DNA of 64,000 bases from Hellea sp. (GTDB lineage Bacteria; Pseudomonadota; Alphaproteobacteria; Caulobacterales; Maricaulaceae), in NCBI GenBank assembly GCA_028224375.1, contig JAOIVW010000015.1, positions 1 to 64,000 of the forward strand. The letters run 5' to 3'. Positions 15,155 to 28,994 of the stretch are shown piece by piece (position 1 is the stretch's first letter; every line of letters starts with the position of its first letter). The notes below the pieces were generated by a model that saw only the letters and a list, made by a program, of their open reading frames with translations, made no database searches and had not been told where the DNA came from. Both the position numbers and the translations under genes were made by a program.

Positions 15155-18100
15155 CTAGAATAGCAGGCGCACCACAACGCGGCCTGTGTGGCGGATAAAT
15201 CCGTCGCGAATGTCACTGTCAAAGTCAAATCCGATAGAGGAATATCTAGACCCCGCGGCTAAGGAAAAGCCGACAATGAAACCATTATCGGGGAAGAGCA
15301 GCGATTGTAACATAGCCGTTTCAGAATTAAATGTTTCTCCGTTATCTCCCAAAAGTCCAGTAAAGCGGAAGCTGGTATTGACCGGATCATTAATAAATTC
15401 ATAGCGGTAACCTGCACGAATAGACGGCCTAATCCATGTCCGCTTGCCTTGGAATTTCGCGCCAAAGTTAAACAGGCCAGTTACGGCGCCTGTGTCAGTC
15501 GTGCGCGAATCTACTTCAAGCGCGACGCCGCTATCACCCGTTTCGGTGTAGCTGTTTTCATTTAAGCGAAGATAGTCAAGACTGACTGTGGGGCGGAACC
15601 AGTATTTATCATTGAGCGCCACATCATAGCCTGCGCGAAGAGAGCCGTTGACATGTGTACCCGACCAATCGCCTCGGGATTCGCCGAAGAATGTATTGAT
15701 ACGCACGTTACGATTTTGCTCAAAATCATTATAGCCGCCGCCGGCATAGGCGTCGATGCTGAGGTTTCCGTTGGCATAACCTGCATAAGCTCCGCCTTGA
15801 ATAGTCACAACATCCAGTGGTTCATCAATACCGACAACATCCTCAATTTCAGTTGAAGCAAAGCCGACATTAACGCCCACAGCGTGGAAAGGCCCGATGG
15901 CTTTATCTAAGCCTGCGGAGAAGCCAAAGCCATGGCCGCGATATTGCTCTGAAAGACCTGCCAAATCACGATCCGCAAAATAGGCAAATTCCTGTAGCCA
16001 TGCGCCGCCGGTTTTTTCTGGTGAGCGGCGGGCTGAATCCAAATGGTTGGCAACCGCGCCAGTCGCGCCGTCTACATTTGATATCACAAATTGACGCCCG
16101 GCAGCAGCAAATTCCGGAAGGATTTGATTATAGGCCGCGTTAAAGTCGCTTTGTGTCGTAATGTTTGAAAAGGCATCGCCGAGGTCTGAATTGTTGCGCA
16201 AAGCTTCGATTGTCGGCGAAAAAGCGGCTGTCTGAACTTGGTCGAGACCGAGCTCCTGCGCATTTCTCAGATCAAGCGTAATCACGAGGTCATTGCCGAC
16301 AACGTCAAAGCTCGAATCAAAGAGAAAAGGCGAGTTTTCTGAGGCCAAACTCGCTAATTCACCCACGCTTAAGGTTCCGCCCGCCTCTGCAATTGTAAAA
16401 ATTGTTTGGTCAACACCGACGACATTCGTAAGTGTCGGTGCAATGGTCGCGCCGTCTGCGAAGGTAATATCGCCTGAAGCGATTAAGGTTGAAGCGGTTC
16501 CGTCTAAGCCGTTCAAAATGGGGCTGAAGGTGGATGTGCCGTCAAAAGAGGCTGACGTGACAGCGGTGTTTCCAGCTGTTGTGAGAGCTAAGGTACTGCC
16601 ATCTGTCACGGCAATGTCCAAACCGCCTGTGTTGGATAGCGCGCCTGTGAATGTTGAACTGCCTGAGAGCGCAAGCGCGTTACTCCCGCCCGCAAAATCA
16701 ATATCGCCCGTAATGGTGCCGGCTGAGGCTGTTAGGCTGTCGTCGCCGCTGCCAAAGCGAATATCTCCAAAGGTATTAGGGTCGAGAGGCGTGATATCAT
16801 CCTCAAGATCCGTGTCTGCCGCGCGGTTTTGTACAAATGCAAATCCGTCTACATTTTGCGATGCGTCCAGAGCGATGAGGTTAAAGTTCAGCTCAGACTC
16901 ACCATTAGGATCGGATGAGCTGCCGAGCGCCCCGATATTGCCAGTATTGGTGAGGCTAATGAGAGTTCCTGATTGGTCACGGACCGCATAGGCTGTCCCT
17001 TCACGGCCAACCAGTATAGCAGTGATGCTGCCGCTATTTGTTAAAGAGCTGAGCTCTGCCGAGGCTTCGATATCAATAGCCGTCGCCAGAACAGATCTCG
17101 GAGCTAATGCAACAACGTTTTGAAAGACGAGGTCAGCCGCTTCTGAGGATGAGGCGAGGATGACGCCGGAATTATTGATTTCGTCTGCAATGGCATTTGA
17201 CCCCAAGAGAATAACTCTGGCTTGGCCATCACCTGGCGTGAGTGAAATGCCGTCACTATCTGCGACTTCTAACGGGGCTACAAAAGTCGTTGCTGTTAGC
17301 GTCCCCGTATTATTGATACCACCTTCCAGCGTCGCATCTGAAACAGATAATGTCGTCGCATCAATATCGTCGAAGACGCCATTAGCTTGCAGGGCGCCTT
17401 GGTTGACAAATGCGTATTGTAAATCTGCGTCAAATCCGTCAGCTGCGGGGTCTGTAATGGCAGCGACGAGTCCAATCGCGATGGGTGTTCCATTGCCGTC
17501 GATTAAGACAGCCGGGGCTGAACCGTTTTGAACCACAGTTCCTGCGGTGCCAAATGCCTGTATAAGGTTTCCGTCTTCATCAAAGGTCTGGTTGCCGTCT
17601 TCGTCCAGCACATCATCAATGTTATTATCAAAAAAGATGCCGCGCCCGATATTACCATTAATGTTGATGGCGGAGCCAGCTTGAAGGAGGTCTTCTGCGC
17701 CTAAAATCTCGCGGCCGACTTGCCCCGTATCTGCATTGCCAATGGCCGGACGCGTCGTGACTCTGAACCCTGTGTTGGTAATTGCGCCGGAGCTAGTAAA
17801 CCCGCCCTGAATATCAGCGTCAATATTGATAGCCTGCGCGCCTTGGCCTGATGATATGATGGAGCCGTTTTGAGCAAAATCACCGCTAATGCCTGAGCCG
17901 ATATTGATACCTGTGGCGTTATCGCCAATGATGCTCATTTGTCCATCATAAGACAGGTTACCTGTCAGGCCATTTTGCGCCATGGTTGTATTGGCCAGAT
18001 TGATGCCAAAGCTATCATTACCTTCAACTTCGATGACAGAGGATGAGGCAAATTCAACATTGCCTTCAAAAGGTGAGGCGCCTGAGATTAGGATACCCGT

Positions 18101-18511
18101 GCGGCCAGTGCCCTCTGCAAATCCGCCATCGGCAAGACCATCGCCATCATTATCAACCGGTAGGAAATCTTCTCTGATATTTATGCGCCCAGTTTGGGTA
18201 TAGCTGCGGTCTGCCCCGCCTTCTAAGCTGACGCCAACGGCATTATCGACGTTTTCAATGGTTATGATGCCGCCATGCGTGACAGCATTATCTGAGTTGA
18301 GGACAACCGCCGGACCCGTGTCTTCAAGCGTGATGGTCCCGGTGCTTTCGATAATAATGTCTTCGCCATTAGTTTCTACAGGTGTCGTAGTGTCATCGCT
18401 GATAACGATTTGACCTTGGGCTATTGGCGCAAAGCTTATCAGAACGGCGGCCCCGCTGACGGAGCTTAAAAGCCGCTTTGACGCGCGGAATTTGGACATA
18501 ATAGTCGTCAT
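15155..18511 (-). CDS. autotransporter (type Va) with beta-barrel domain
   Basis: The protein has 1118 residues. A signal peptide follows the start (RLLSSVSGAAVLISFAPIAQGQ). A long Ser/Thr/Asn/Gly-rich passenger with beta-helix-like repeats (NNSGVIL, LTNTGNIGALG, ALSNTGGLDIAV) extends to about residue 820. The C-terminal autotransporter barrel of roughly 280 residues starts near GGAWLQEFAYFADRD and ends in RVVVRLLF with the terminal Phe needed for outer-membrane insertion. No protease or lipase triad was recognised. The ATG at 18499 is an alternative start that gives a better signal peptide. It is divergent from lspA and its stop directly abuts glnE, so it may have been inserted there. Confidence 0.88.
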   Translation of the reverse strand: MTTIMSKFRASKRLLSSVSGAAVLISFAPIAQGQIVISDDTTTPVETNGEDIIIESTGTITLEDTGPAVVLNSDNAVTHGGIITIENVDNAVGVSLEGGADRSYTQTGRINIREDFLPVDNDGDGLADGGFAEGTGRTGILISGASPFEGNVEFASSSVIEVEGNDSFGINLANTTMAQNGLTGNLSYDGQMSIIGDNATGINIGSGISGDFAQNGSIISSGQGAQAINIDADIQGGFTSSGAITNTGFRVTTRPAIGNADTGQVGREILGAEDLLQAGSAININGNIGRGIFFDNNIDDVLDEDGNQTFDEDGNLIQAFGTAGTVVQNGSAPAVLIDGNGTPIAIGLVAAITDPAADGFDADLQYAFVNQGALQANGVFDDIDATTLSVSDATLEGGINNTGTLTATTFVAPLEVADSDGISLTPGDGQARVILLGSNAIADEINNSGVILASSSEAADLVFQNVVALAPRSVLATAIDIEASAELSSLTNSGSITAILVGREGTAYAVRDQSGTLISLTNTGNIGALGSSSDPNGESELNFNLIALDASQNVDGFAFVQNRAADTDLEDDITPLDPNTFGDIRFGSGDDSLTASAGTITGDIDFAGGSNALALSGSSTFTGALSNTGGLDIAVTDGSTLALTTAGNTAVTSASFDGTSTFSPILNGLDGTASTLIASGDITFADGATIAPTLTNVVGVDQTIFTIAEAGGTLSVGELASLASENSPFLFDSSFDVVGNDLVITLDLRNAQELGLDQVQTAAFSPTIEALRNNSDLGDAFSNITTQSDFNAAYNQILPEFAAAGRQFVISNVDGATGAVANHLDSARRSPEKTGGAWLQEFAYFADRDLAGLSEQYRGHGFGFSAGLDKAIGPFHAVGVNVGFASTEIEDVVGIDEPLDVVTIQGGAYAGYANGNLSIDAYAGGGYNDFEQNRNVRINTFFGESRGDWSGTHVNGSLRAGYDVALNDKYWFRPTVSLDYLRLNENSYTETGDSGVALEVDSRTTDTGAVTGLFNFGAKFQGKRTWIRPSIRAGYRYEFINDPVNTSFRFTGLLGDNGETFNSETAMLQSLLFPDNGFIVGFSLAAGSRYSSIGFDFDSDIRDGFIRHTGRVVVRLLF

Positions 18512-18684
18512 ACAGATAACCCATAGGTAAAAGGGCCCTAAAAGCCCGTAGAATCCCTGTCGTTGTAACCATAAAATATCGTGAGGCCAATGAAAGAATT
18601 GTTAGTTTACAGAAGGATTACAGTTCTTAGGAAGACCGGCGGAACAGGGTTGCAAAATTCTCGCGCTCATGCGACCTCGGCAAA

Positions 18685-19206
18685 ATGAAAAAAACGCTCT
18701 TCATTTATGCTTTGGTGATACCTATTATCCTGATTTTACTGGACCAATGGTCCAAATTCGCCGTGATTCAGTCTTTCGGCGTGCCGATGAATATTTGTGA
18801 GCAAAACCTAAATCCGGGTATTGAGCATAAGATTCCCGGTCCTATGGATATTTCCCTCGTCTGTAACCCCGGTATCAGCTGGGGATTGCTGCAAGGCGAC
18901 AGCGCGATGAAGCGCTGGGTGTTGACCGCGTTTGCCTTTATTATGAGCGGTGTGCTGGTTTATGCCCTCACGCAAAGCAAAGACCGGCTGACAAAACTCT
19001 CTATTGCCCTGATCATCAGCGGGGCCATTGGCAACGGCATTGACCGTTTCTTCTTTGGCGCGGTCACAGATTTCATCAATTTCGGCGAAATAGGCTTTCA
19101 TTGGGTCTTTAATATCGCTGACAGCGCCATCACTTGCGGGGTCATAGGATTAATACTGGCCAGCTTTTTTGTGAAATCAGACGCCAAAGACGAAAAAGAC
19201 GCCTAA
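18685..19206 (+). CDS. lspA: lipoprotein signal peptidase (signal peptidase II)
   Basis: The 173-residue protein has four membrane segments and the family motifs: LLDQWSKF in the first segment region, NPGISWGLLQGD, GAIGNGIDRFFFGAVTDFINF and FNIADSAITCGV. The aspartates in GIDRF and IADSA are the catalytic pair. It cleaves the signal peptide of diacylglyceryl-modified prolipoproteins in the inner membrane; several lipoproteins in this window are likely substrates. The ATG start is clear, and the gene is divergent from the autotransporter. Confidence 0.95.
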   Translation: MKKTLFIYALVIPIILILLDQWSKFAVIQSFGVPMNICEQNLNPGIEHKIPGPMDISLVCNPGISWGLLQGDSAMKRWVLTAFAFIMSGVLVYALTQSKDRLTKLSIALIISGAIGNGIDRFFFGAVTDFINFGEIGFHWVFNIADSAITCGVIGLILASFFVKSDAKDEKDA

Positions 19207-19448
19207 ATACGCGCATTTATGGTTAAAATACCGTTAAATAACAATGGTTTAGGCTGAGCTCGTGCTTGAAATTTCGCCTATTGAGCCGCTCTTTCAAATT
19301 ATTTTATTCTCTAAGCCATTGAAAACAATCACTAAAATAATATTTGAAGTTTCAATATTTGAATGTTCAAGGATTATTTACGTTTAGACCCTAAGTTCAA
19401 ATCATAGGAAATGGATAATAACCAAAAACAAAACTAAAAATAAGTTGA

Positions 19449-19784
19449 ATGGGTAAAACAATGAAAATCATCAAAACAGCCATCGCCGCAGCTCTTCTAA
19501 GTTTCATCAGCACATCTGCTTATGCCGCTAATGTAGAGACCTCTACTCATACTGTCGCTCAGAAGGCTCACACTGTGAAAGCGCCTGTTTTACTCTCTTC
19601 AAAAACAACAAAAAGCCGCATCACACGGATCGTCATCGAGCCGGTGCAAGCGCCTGTCGCCAGAGACGTCTCCATGACAGCCAATAATCACTTTGTGTTT
19701 AAGTCCAGCAAGAACACAACAACGAAAACGTATCGCCCGAGCACGACGACATCAAAGGTTATGCCAAATCTTTTCAAAGAATAG
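19449..19784 (+). CDS. small secreted protein of unknown function
   Basis: The 111-residue reading frame has a clear signal peptide, KIIKTAIAAALLSFISTSAYA, best matched by the in-frame ATG at 19461. The mature part is short, basic, rich in Thr, Ser, Lys and Val, and has no cysteines. I recognise no family. An AT-rich 240-bp gap after lspA precedes it, and a terminator candidate at 19820-19868 follows, so it is probably a single-gene unit. Confidence 0.55.
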   Translation: MGKTMKIIKTAIAAALLSFISTSAYAANVETSTHTVAQKAHTVKAPVLLSSKTTKSRITRIVIEPVQAPVARDVSMTANNHFVFKSSKNTTTKTYRPSTTTSKVMPNLFKE

Positions 19785-19819
19785 TTAGTCCCGAAGCAAT
19801 TCCGTTTTGGGTAAATACC

Positions 19820-19868
19820 GAGGCCGCGATCTGATGTCCCACTGCTGATGAGAGCGGCCTCGCCTTTT
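19820..19868 (+). terminator. rho-independent terminator candidate
   Basis: GAGGCCGC (19820-19827) pairs exactly with GCGGCCTC (19854-19861) and a T-rich run follows. The loop is long (26 bases), so strength is uncertain. It fits the end of the small secreted-protein gene. Confidence 0.55.
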
Positions 19869-19954
19869 TCTCTTAAATTATACCTCTACTTCGAGGGCTT
19901 CGTCTTTGGTTACATGTTAAGGGAGTCTTCAAAATAAATGACTATACTGCCATT

Positions 19955-20212
19955 ATGACTGAAACCCAAACACCGACTGAAGACGTATTCGCGGCTCTGG
20001 CGCAAATTTGGTCAATGCTTTTGACGCCTAGCAGTTTAATTTTTATCGGAGTCTTTCTGGCGGCGAGCTATTTAATTCATAGGTTAGGATGGAAAACCGA
20101 GCATGACTGGCGGAGTTTTCAGAATCGTAAATCTGCGCAATCTCTGAGCGCGAAAGACGTAAAAAAGCTAAAGCGACTAGGTGTAAGCCATGACGATACA
20201 AATGATGTTTAA
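19955..20212 (+). CDS. small single-pass membrane protein, unknown
   Basis: The protein has 85 residues: an acidic, Thr-rich N-terminus, one membrane segment near residues 30-45 (SSLIFIGVFLAASYLI), and a basic cytoplasmic tail (KSAQSLSAKDVKKLKRLG). The first ATG of the transcript at 19937 opens a six-codon frame that ends TGA two bases before this ATG, and might act as a short leader frame. I do not recognise a family. Confidence 0.5.
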   Translation: MTETQTPTEDVFAALAQIWSMLLTPSSLIFIGVFLAASYLIHRLGWKTEHDWRSFQNRKSAQSLSAKDVKKLKRLGVSHDDTNDV

Positions 20213-20370
20213 ATAAAGAATATACTCAGTAATTAGCATATCTGCACCGTTACGAAATGCAGGTCTTAACCAAAATGAAAACGAGAGCTACTGTCTTTAA
20301 AACAAACTCTAGCTTTACATTTTGAGCTTATGGCCTCACCTTATATCTACGGGCGAGATTGAGATTTTGT

Positions 20371-20769
20371 ATGATGTCAAAAGAACATGACGCCTTGATG
20401 AGTTTGCTCGCGGCAGTAATAATCGCCGATAAACGTGTTTTTTCGCAAGAGATTGAGGCTTATGTAGAGGCGACTCTTAAGCTCCAAAACACTCTTAAAT
20501 TGGAACCCAAGCTTTCTGAGGCTAAAATTCTTTTATGGTATGAGACGAACAAAGCCAACGTAAAAGGAAAAGTTGCGGGGCCCGATTTCACAGCCTGGCT
20601 CTATGAGTGTTTAGATAGCTTAGCGCTGGTAAAGGGTCGCCAAGCTATGCTGAACGGTATGAATGAAATCGCCCTCGCGGACGGCGTCATGCATGAAGAT
20701 GAACGCGCCCTCATGACGATTGCAGCGACGCGCTGGGCCGCCGCCAGACCGAGCTCAGCCGGGGCTTGA
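20371..20769 (+). CDS. TerB-like helical protein
   Basis: The protein has about 132 residues and is all helical. Acidic helix ends recall the TerB fold: LLAAVIIADKRVFSQEIE near the N-terminus and ALADGVMHEDERALM near the C-terminus. TerB-like proteins bind metal or act as scaffolds in stress systems. No other ter gene is near, so tellurite resistance is not implied. I use ATG 20371 or 20374, with GAG 8-10 bases upstream; the longer frame starts with TTG at 20359. Confidence 0.6.
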   Translation: MMSKEHDALMSLLAAVIIADKRVFSQEIEAYVEATLKLQNTLKLEPKLSEAKILLWYETNKANVKGKVAGPDFTAWLYECLDSLALVKGRQAMLNGMNEIALADGVMHEDERALMTIAATRWAAARPSSAGA

Positions 20770-20821
20770 GCCCAGACTTTGTTGATTATAAAATCCAGAT
20801 TTTGAAAATCAGGCAGTTATC

Positions 20822-21613
20822 TTAGCAATGGCTAGGCGGTAATTGTAACTGCTGGCCAATTTTAATACCGTAATTTTGATCCAGACCATTCGTGCCTTGA
20901 ATGTCGCTGACGGATACACAGTGACGGCGGGCCAATGAATAGACCGTGTCTCCCGGCTTAACCAGATAGAGCGATGCGCCCTGATGTCTGGTGATTTCAG
21001 GCTGATAATGGGTTGGCTCTGTTATCGCGGCACTCGCATTCCTAACATTGCTTTGAGCCATAGGTGTTGCAGCCGCATTCACTGTTCGGGGGGCGGTGAC
21101 ATATTGCCTCTCAATAGCCGCTTGAGCCGCATCATATGTGCTGGCCTGCTGCGTGTAAGTGCCGGCTTGCGCCGCAACAGGGGCTTCACCTATCAGGCAT
21201 GTGCCATTAGGCTGCGATGTTGTGCCGGACGGACAGCTCACCCCGCTGAAACTTGTAGGCGTCGCGGCGTATTGTGATGCTTGATCATATTGCGTTTGAT
21301 AGGAGGCTGGCTGCGTATAAGTCGCTGACTGTGTAATGGGTTGTTGGGTGATAGGGGCATCGCTCACTAAGCATGTCCCGTTAGGCTGCGATGTTGTGCC
21401 GGCGGGGCAGCTCACAGCGCTAAAGCTCGCAGGTGTCGCGCCATATTGTGACGCCTGATTATATGTGCGGGTCTGATAGGAGGCAGACGTCTGTGTCGCC
21501 GCTTTATTTGTGTAAGGCGCTGCGTTTTTATACGGAACAGGCACTTGCGTTGTGGAACAGGCTGTCATGGCAAGGGCCGTGACGAGGCTTAAATAAGTGA
21601 CGTGTTTAATCAT
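20822..21613 (-). CDS. LysM-domain lipoprotein with duplicated Cys-rich repeat
   Basis: The protein has about 263 residues. A lipoprotein signal (YLSLVTALAMTAC) is followed by two near-identical repeats of about 50 residues, each with SxYxATPxSFS and SCPxGTTSQPNGTCL. An Ala/Gln linker leads to a C-terminal LysM domain (YLVKPGDTVYSLARRHCVSV through GQQLQLPP). LysM binds peptidoglycan. The usual M23 peptidase of NlpD/EnvC-type proteins is absent, so it may be a wall-anchored adaptor. I start at the ATG at 21613 because GGAGA lies seven bases before it and the lipobox then falls correctly; the longer frame to 21685 adds a non-signal N-terminus. Confidence 0.8.
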   Translation of the reverse strand: MIKHVTYLSLVTALAMTACSTTQVPVPYKNAAPYTNKAATQTSASYQTRTYNQASQYGATPASFSAVSCPAGTTSQPNGTCLVSDAPITQQPITQSATYTQPASYQTQYDQASQYAATPTSFSGVSCPSGTTSQPNGTCLIGEAPVAAQAGTYTQQASTYDAAQAAIERQYVTAPRTVNAAATPMAQSNVRNASAAITEPTHYQPEITRHQGASLYLVKPGDTVYSLARRHCVSVSDIQGTNGLDQNYGIKIGQQLQLPPSHC

Positions 21614-21840
21614 TTCGATCTCCGCTATGTGACGTGCCGTACCGCGGCAGTGTGGGCCGAAAACCTTAACCACAGGTTTATTCATTCAGAAATTTTTAAC
21701 CTTAAACATCAAGAGCCCACTCACAGCACGCCCTTACCTGTTTCCATTAACCCGATATTTATGATGAACTGAGCTTAACGGATTTGGCCCCGCGAATCTT
21801 GGGCAGCGTTCATCTTGGCTTTGCTATCTCATAATTGCAC

Positions 21841-21928
21841 TGCCGGATTAAATAGTCTCAGTGGGATTTAAGTCGGTAGGGCTACCCTACAACTTTAAGA
21901 GCCAGCGTCCCCAGCTGGCTCTTTTTTT
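21841..21928 (+). ncRNA. candidate small RNA ending in a strong terminator
   Basis: GTAGGG (21876-21881), loop CTA, CCCTAC (21885-21890) is a perfect hairpin. It is followed by a perfect 9-bp terminator stem AGAGCCAGC/GCTGGCTCT (21898-21922) and seven T residues. No coding gene on the plus strand precedes this terminator: the gene to the left runs leftward and the next plus gene starts 150 bases later. A short transcript starting somewhere after about 21780 is the simplest explanation. The 5' end is not determined, and an attenuator of the DUF3179 gene is the alternative. Confidence 0.5.
21898..21928 (+). terminator. strong rho-independent terminator
   Basis: A perfect nine-base-pair GC-rich stem has a seven-base loop GTCCCCA and a run of seven T. 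It lacks an upstream coding gene. Confidence 0.85.
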
Positions 21929-22079
21929 GTGTTTTTGAGGCCTTTAATATGAAGGTCAAAAGCTCTCCAGTGACAACGCCTCACGCGGAGGTCACGCCGA
22001 ATTTACGCGCGTCTCAGCGCTTGTGATGAGTTTTTATTTTTAAACGTCCTATCGTACCTTGAATAAAAAAGGATGTGAT

Positions 22080-23489
22080 ATGCGTATGAAAACGAAATTT
22101 GGAACATTGGCCGCCGCGCTTCTCATGGCAGGGGGCGCGGTGTATGCCGTTGCTCAGACACGCCCCGTTACAGCCGTTCAACCCGCCGCGCAAAATCTTA
22201 CGCAGGGCGATCAGTCTTTCTTGCTATCCCTTCTCACGCCACATTCTTCGCGGTCCAAAACGCAAATATTATCTGAGTTAGACCAAAAATGGACTCCCGC
22301 ATATGTTGCGCCAAGTCTTGAAATTTTTAATTTCACACCTGACCCTGAAATCCGCGACGCGCTCGTAAAACACTTGACGAAAACAACAGGACAAAATTTT
22401 GGGACGGATACCAATGCGTGGTATCGTTGGCTCTGGAATCAACCGGAAATCAAAACAACCGGCTATGATAATTTCAAAGCCGAATTTTACAGAGCGATTG
22501 ATCCGAAATTTGAAAAATATTTCAAAAACCGCGGAGACAGCGCTAAAATTCGCCTCGATGAAATTCGTTGGGGCGGCGTGCTGCAAGACGGAATTCCGCC
22601 TTTGCGCCAACCCAAAATGATAAATGCCAATCAAGCGAATTACCTCGAAGACGATAATGTTGTCTTTGGTATTGAAGTGAACGGCGATGTCAGAGCCTAT
22701 CCAAAACGTATTTTGGCCTGGCACGAAATGTTTGTTGATAAGGTCGGCGGCGTTGATGTGGCCGGGGTTTATTGTACGCTGTGCGGCACTGTTATCCTCT
22801 ACGAAACCGAACTGGATGGCACGGCCTATAATGTCGGGACGAGCGGGTTTTTATATCGGTCTAATAAGCTTATGTATGACAAAGCTACGCAGTCTTTATG
22901 GAACACGATTAAAGGCGAACCTGTCTTAGGCCCGCTCGCGGGTAAAGGTATTGCGCTCCAAAACCAAAGTGTTGTTACCACAACATGGGGCGAGTGGAAA
23001 CGTCGTCATCCAAAAACCAAAGTGCTGTCGCTTGATACGGGCTATAAACGCGATTACGGCGAAGGCGTGGCTTATCACGAGTATTTTGCAACAGACCGCT
23101 TGATGTTCACAACGCCCTATAATGATCAGCGCCTTAAAAATAAGGACGAAGTTTTAGCGCTGCGCTTTAAATCCAGTCCAAGAGAGCAATTGGCGATATC
23201 CGCAGATTTTCTTAAAAAAACGCCCGTTTATACGGATAAACTCGGCACACAAAATATTGTCGTACTAACAGATAAAACAGGTGCCAACCGCGTCTATGAT
23301 CCCAAAGGTGTTAGCTTCAAGACATTTGACGGCGACATGACGGCGAGGGATAGCAGCGGCAAAGCCTGGACTGTGACCGAGAGTAAACTTGTCTCTGCAG
23401 ATGGACAGGAATTAAAGCGTTTGCCCTATAACCGCGCCTTTTGGTTTGGCTGGCACGCAACCTATCCGGACTCACGTTTGGTGAAATAG
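22080..23489 (+). CDS. DUF3179 domain protein, exported
   Basis: The protein has about 469 residues with a signal peptide (FGTLAAALLMAGGAVYAVAQ). The DUF3179 domain covers the second half: GIPPLRQPKMI, VFGIEVNGDVRAYPKRIL with WHEMFVDKVGG, YCTLCGTVILYE, and SLWNTIKGEPVLGPLAG. The CTLC cysteines suggest metal or haem binding, but the biochemical role of the family is unknown. I start at the ATG at 22080, with AAGGA eight bases upstream; the longer frame begins with TTG. It converges on pgm with a 46-bp gap. Confidence 0.88.
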   Translation: MRMKTKFGTLAAALLMAGGAVYAVAQTRPVTAVQPAAQNLTQGDQSFLLSLLTPHSSRSKTQILSELDQKWTPAYVAPSLEIFNFTPDPEIRDALVKHLTKTTGQNFGTDTNAWYRWLWNQPEIKTTGYDNFKAEFYRAIDPKFEKYFKNRGDSAKIRLDEIRWGGVLQDGIPPLRQPKMINANQANYLEDDNVVFGIEVNGDVRAYPKRILAWHEMFVDKVGGVDVAGVYCTLCGTVILYETELDGTAYNVGTSGFLYRSNKLMYDKATQSLWNTIKGEPVLGPLAGKGIALQNQSVVTTTWGEWKRRHPKTKVLSLDTGYKRDYGEGVAYHEYFATDRLMFTTPYNDQRLKNKDEVLALRFKSSPREQLAISADFLKKTPVYTDKLGTQNIVVLTDKTGANRVYDPKGVSFKTFDGDMTARDSSGKAWTVTESKLVSADGQELKRLPYNRAFWFGWHATYPDSRLVK

Positions 23490-23535
23490 GAAGATTTGGC
23501 GGAGCGTCTCTTTCCGAGGAGGCGCACGCCCACTC

Positions 23536-28991
<5,456 letters not shown>

Positions 28992-28994
28992 ATA

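Larger units (their letters stand above)
21614..22079. other. 466-bp intergenic region holding an orphan terminator
   Basis: No protein-coding frame is convincing between the divergent LysM and DUF3179 genes. The middle holds a small hairpin and a strong plus-strand terminator, annotated separately as a candidate small RNA. The rest contains only ordinary-looking promoter-region sequence. Confidence 0.6.

Noticed and set aside
16293-16991. Long plus-strand open frame of 232 codons
   Set aside because: It lies wholly opposite the autotransporter passenger, whose low-complexity Thr/Ser/Ala codons keep the antisense frame open; no domain or ribosome site.
19207-19448. Possible gene or RNA in the AT-rich gap after lspA
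   Set aside because: A weak GCCTAAA/TTTAGGC pairing with a large loop is the only structure; no frame or T run supports a feature.
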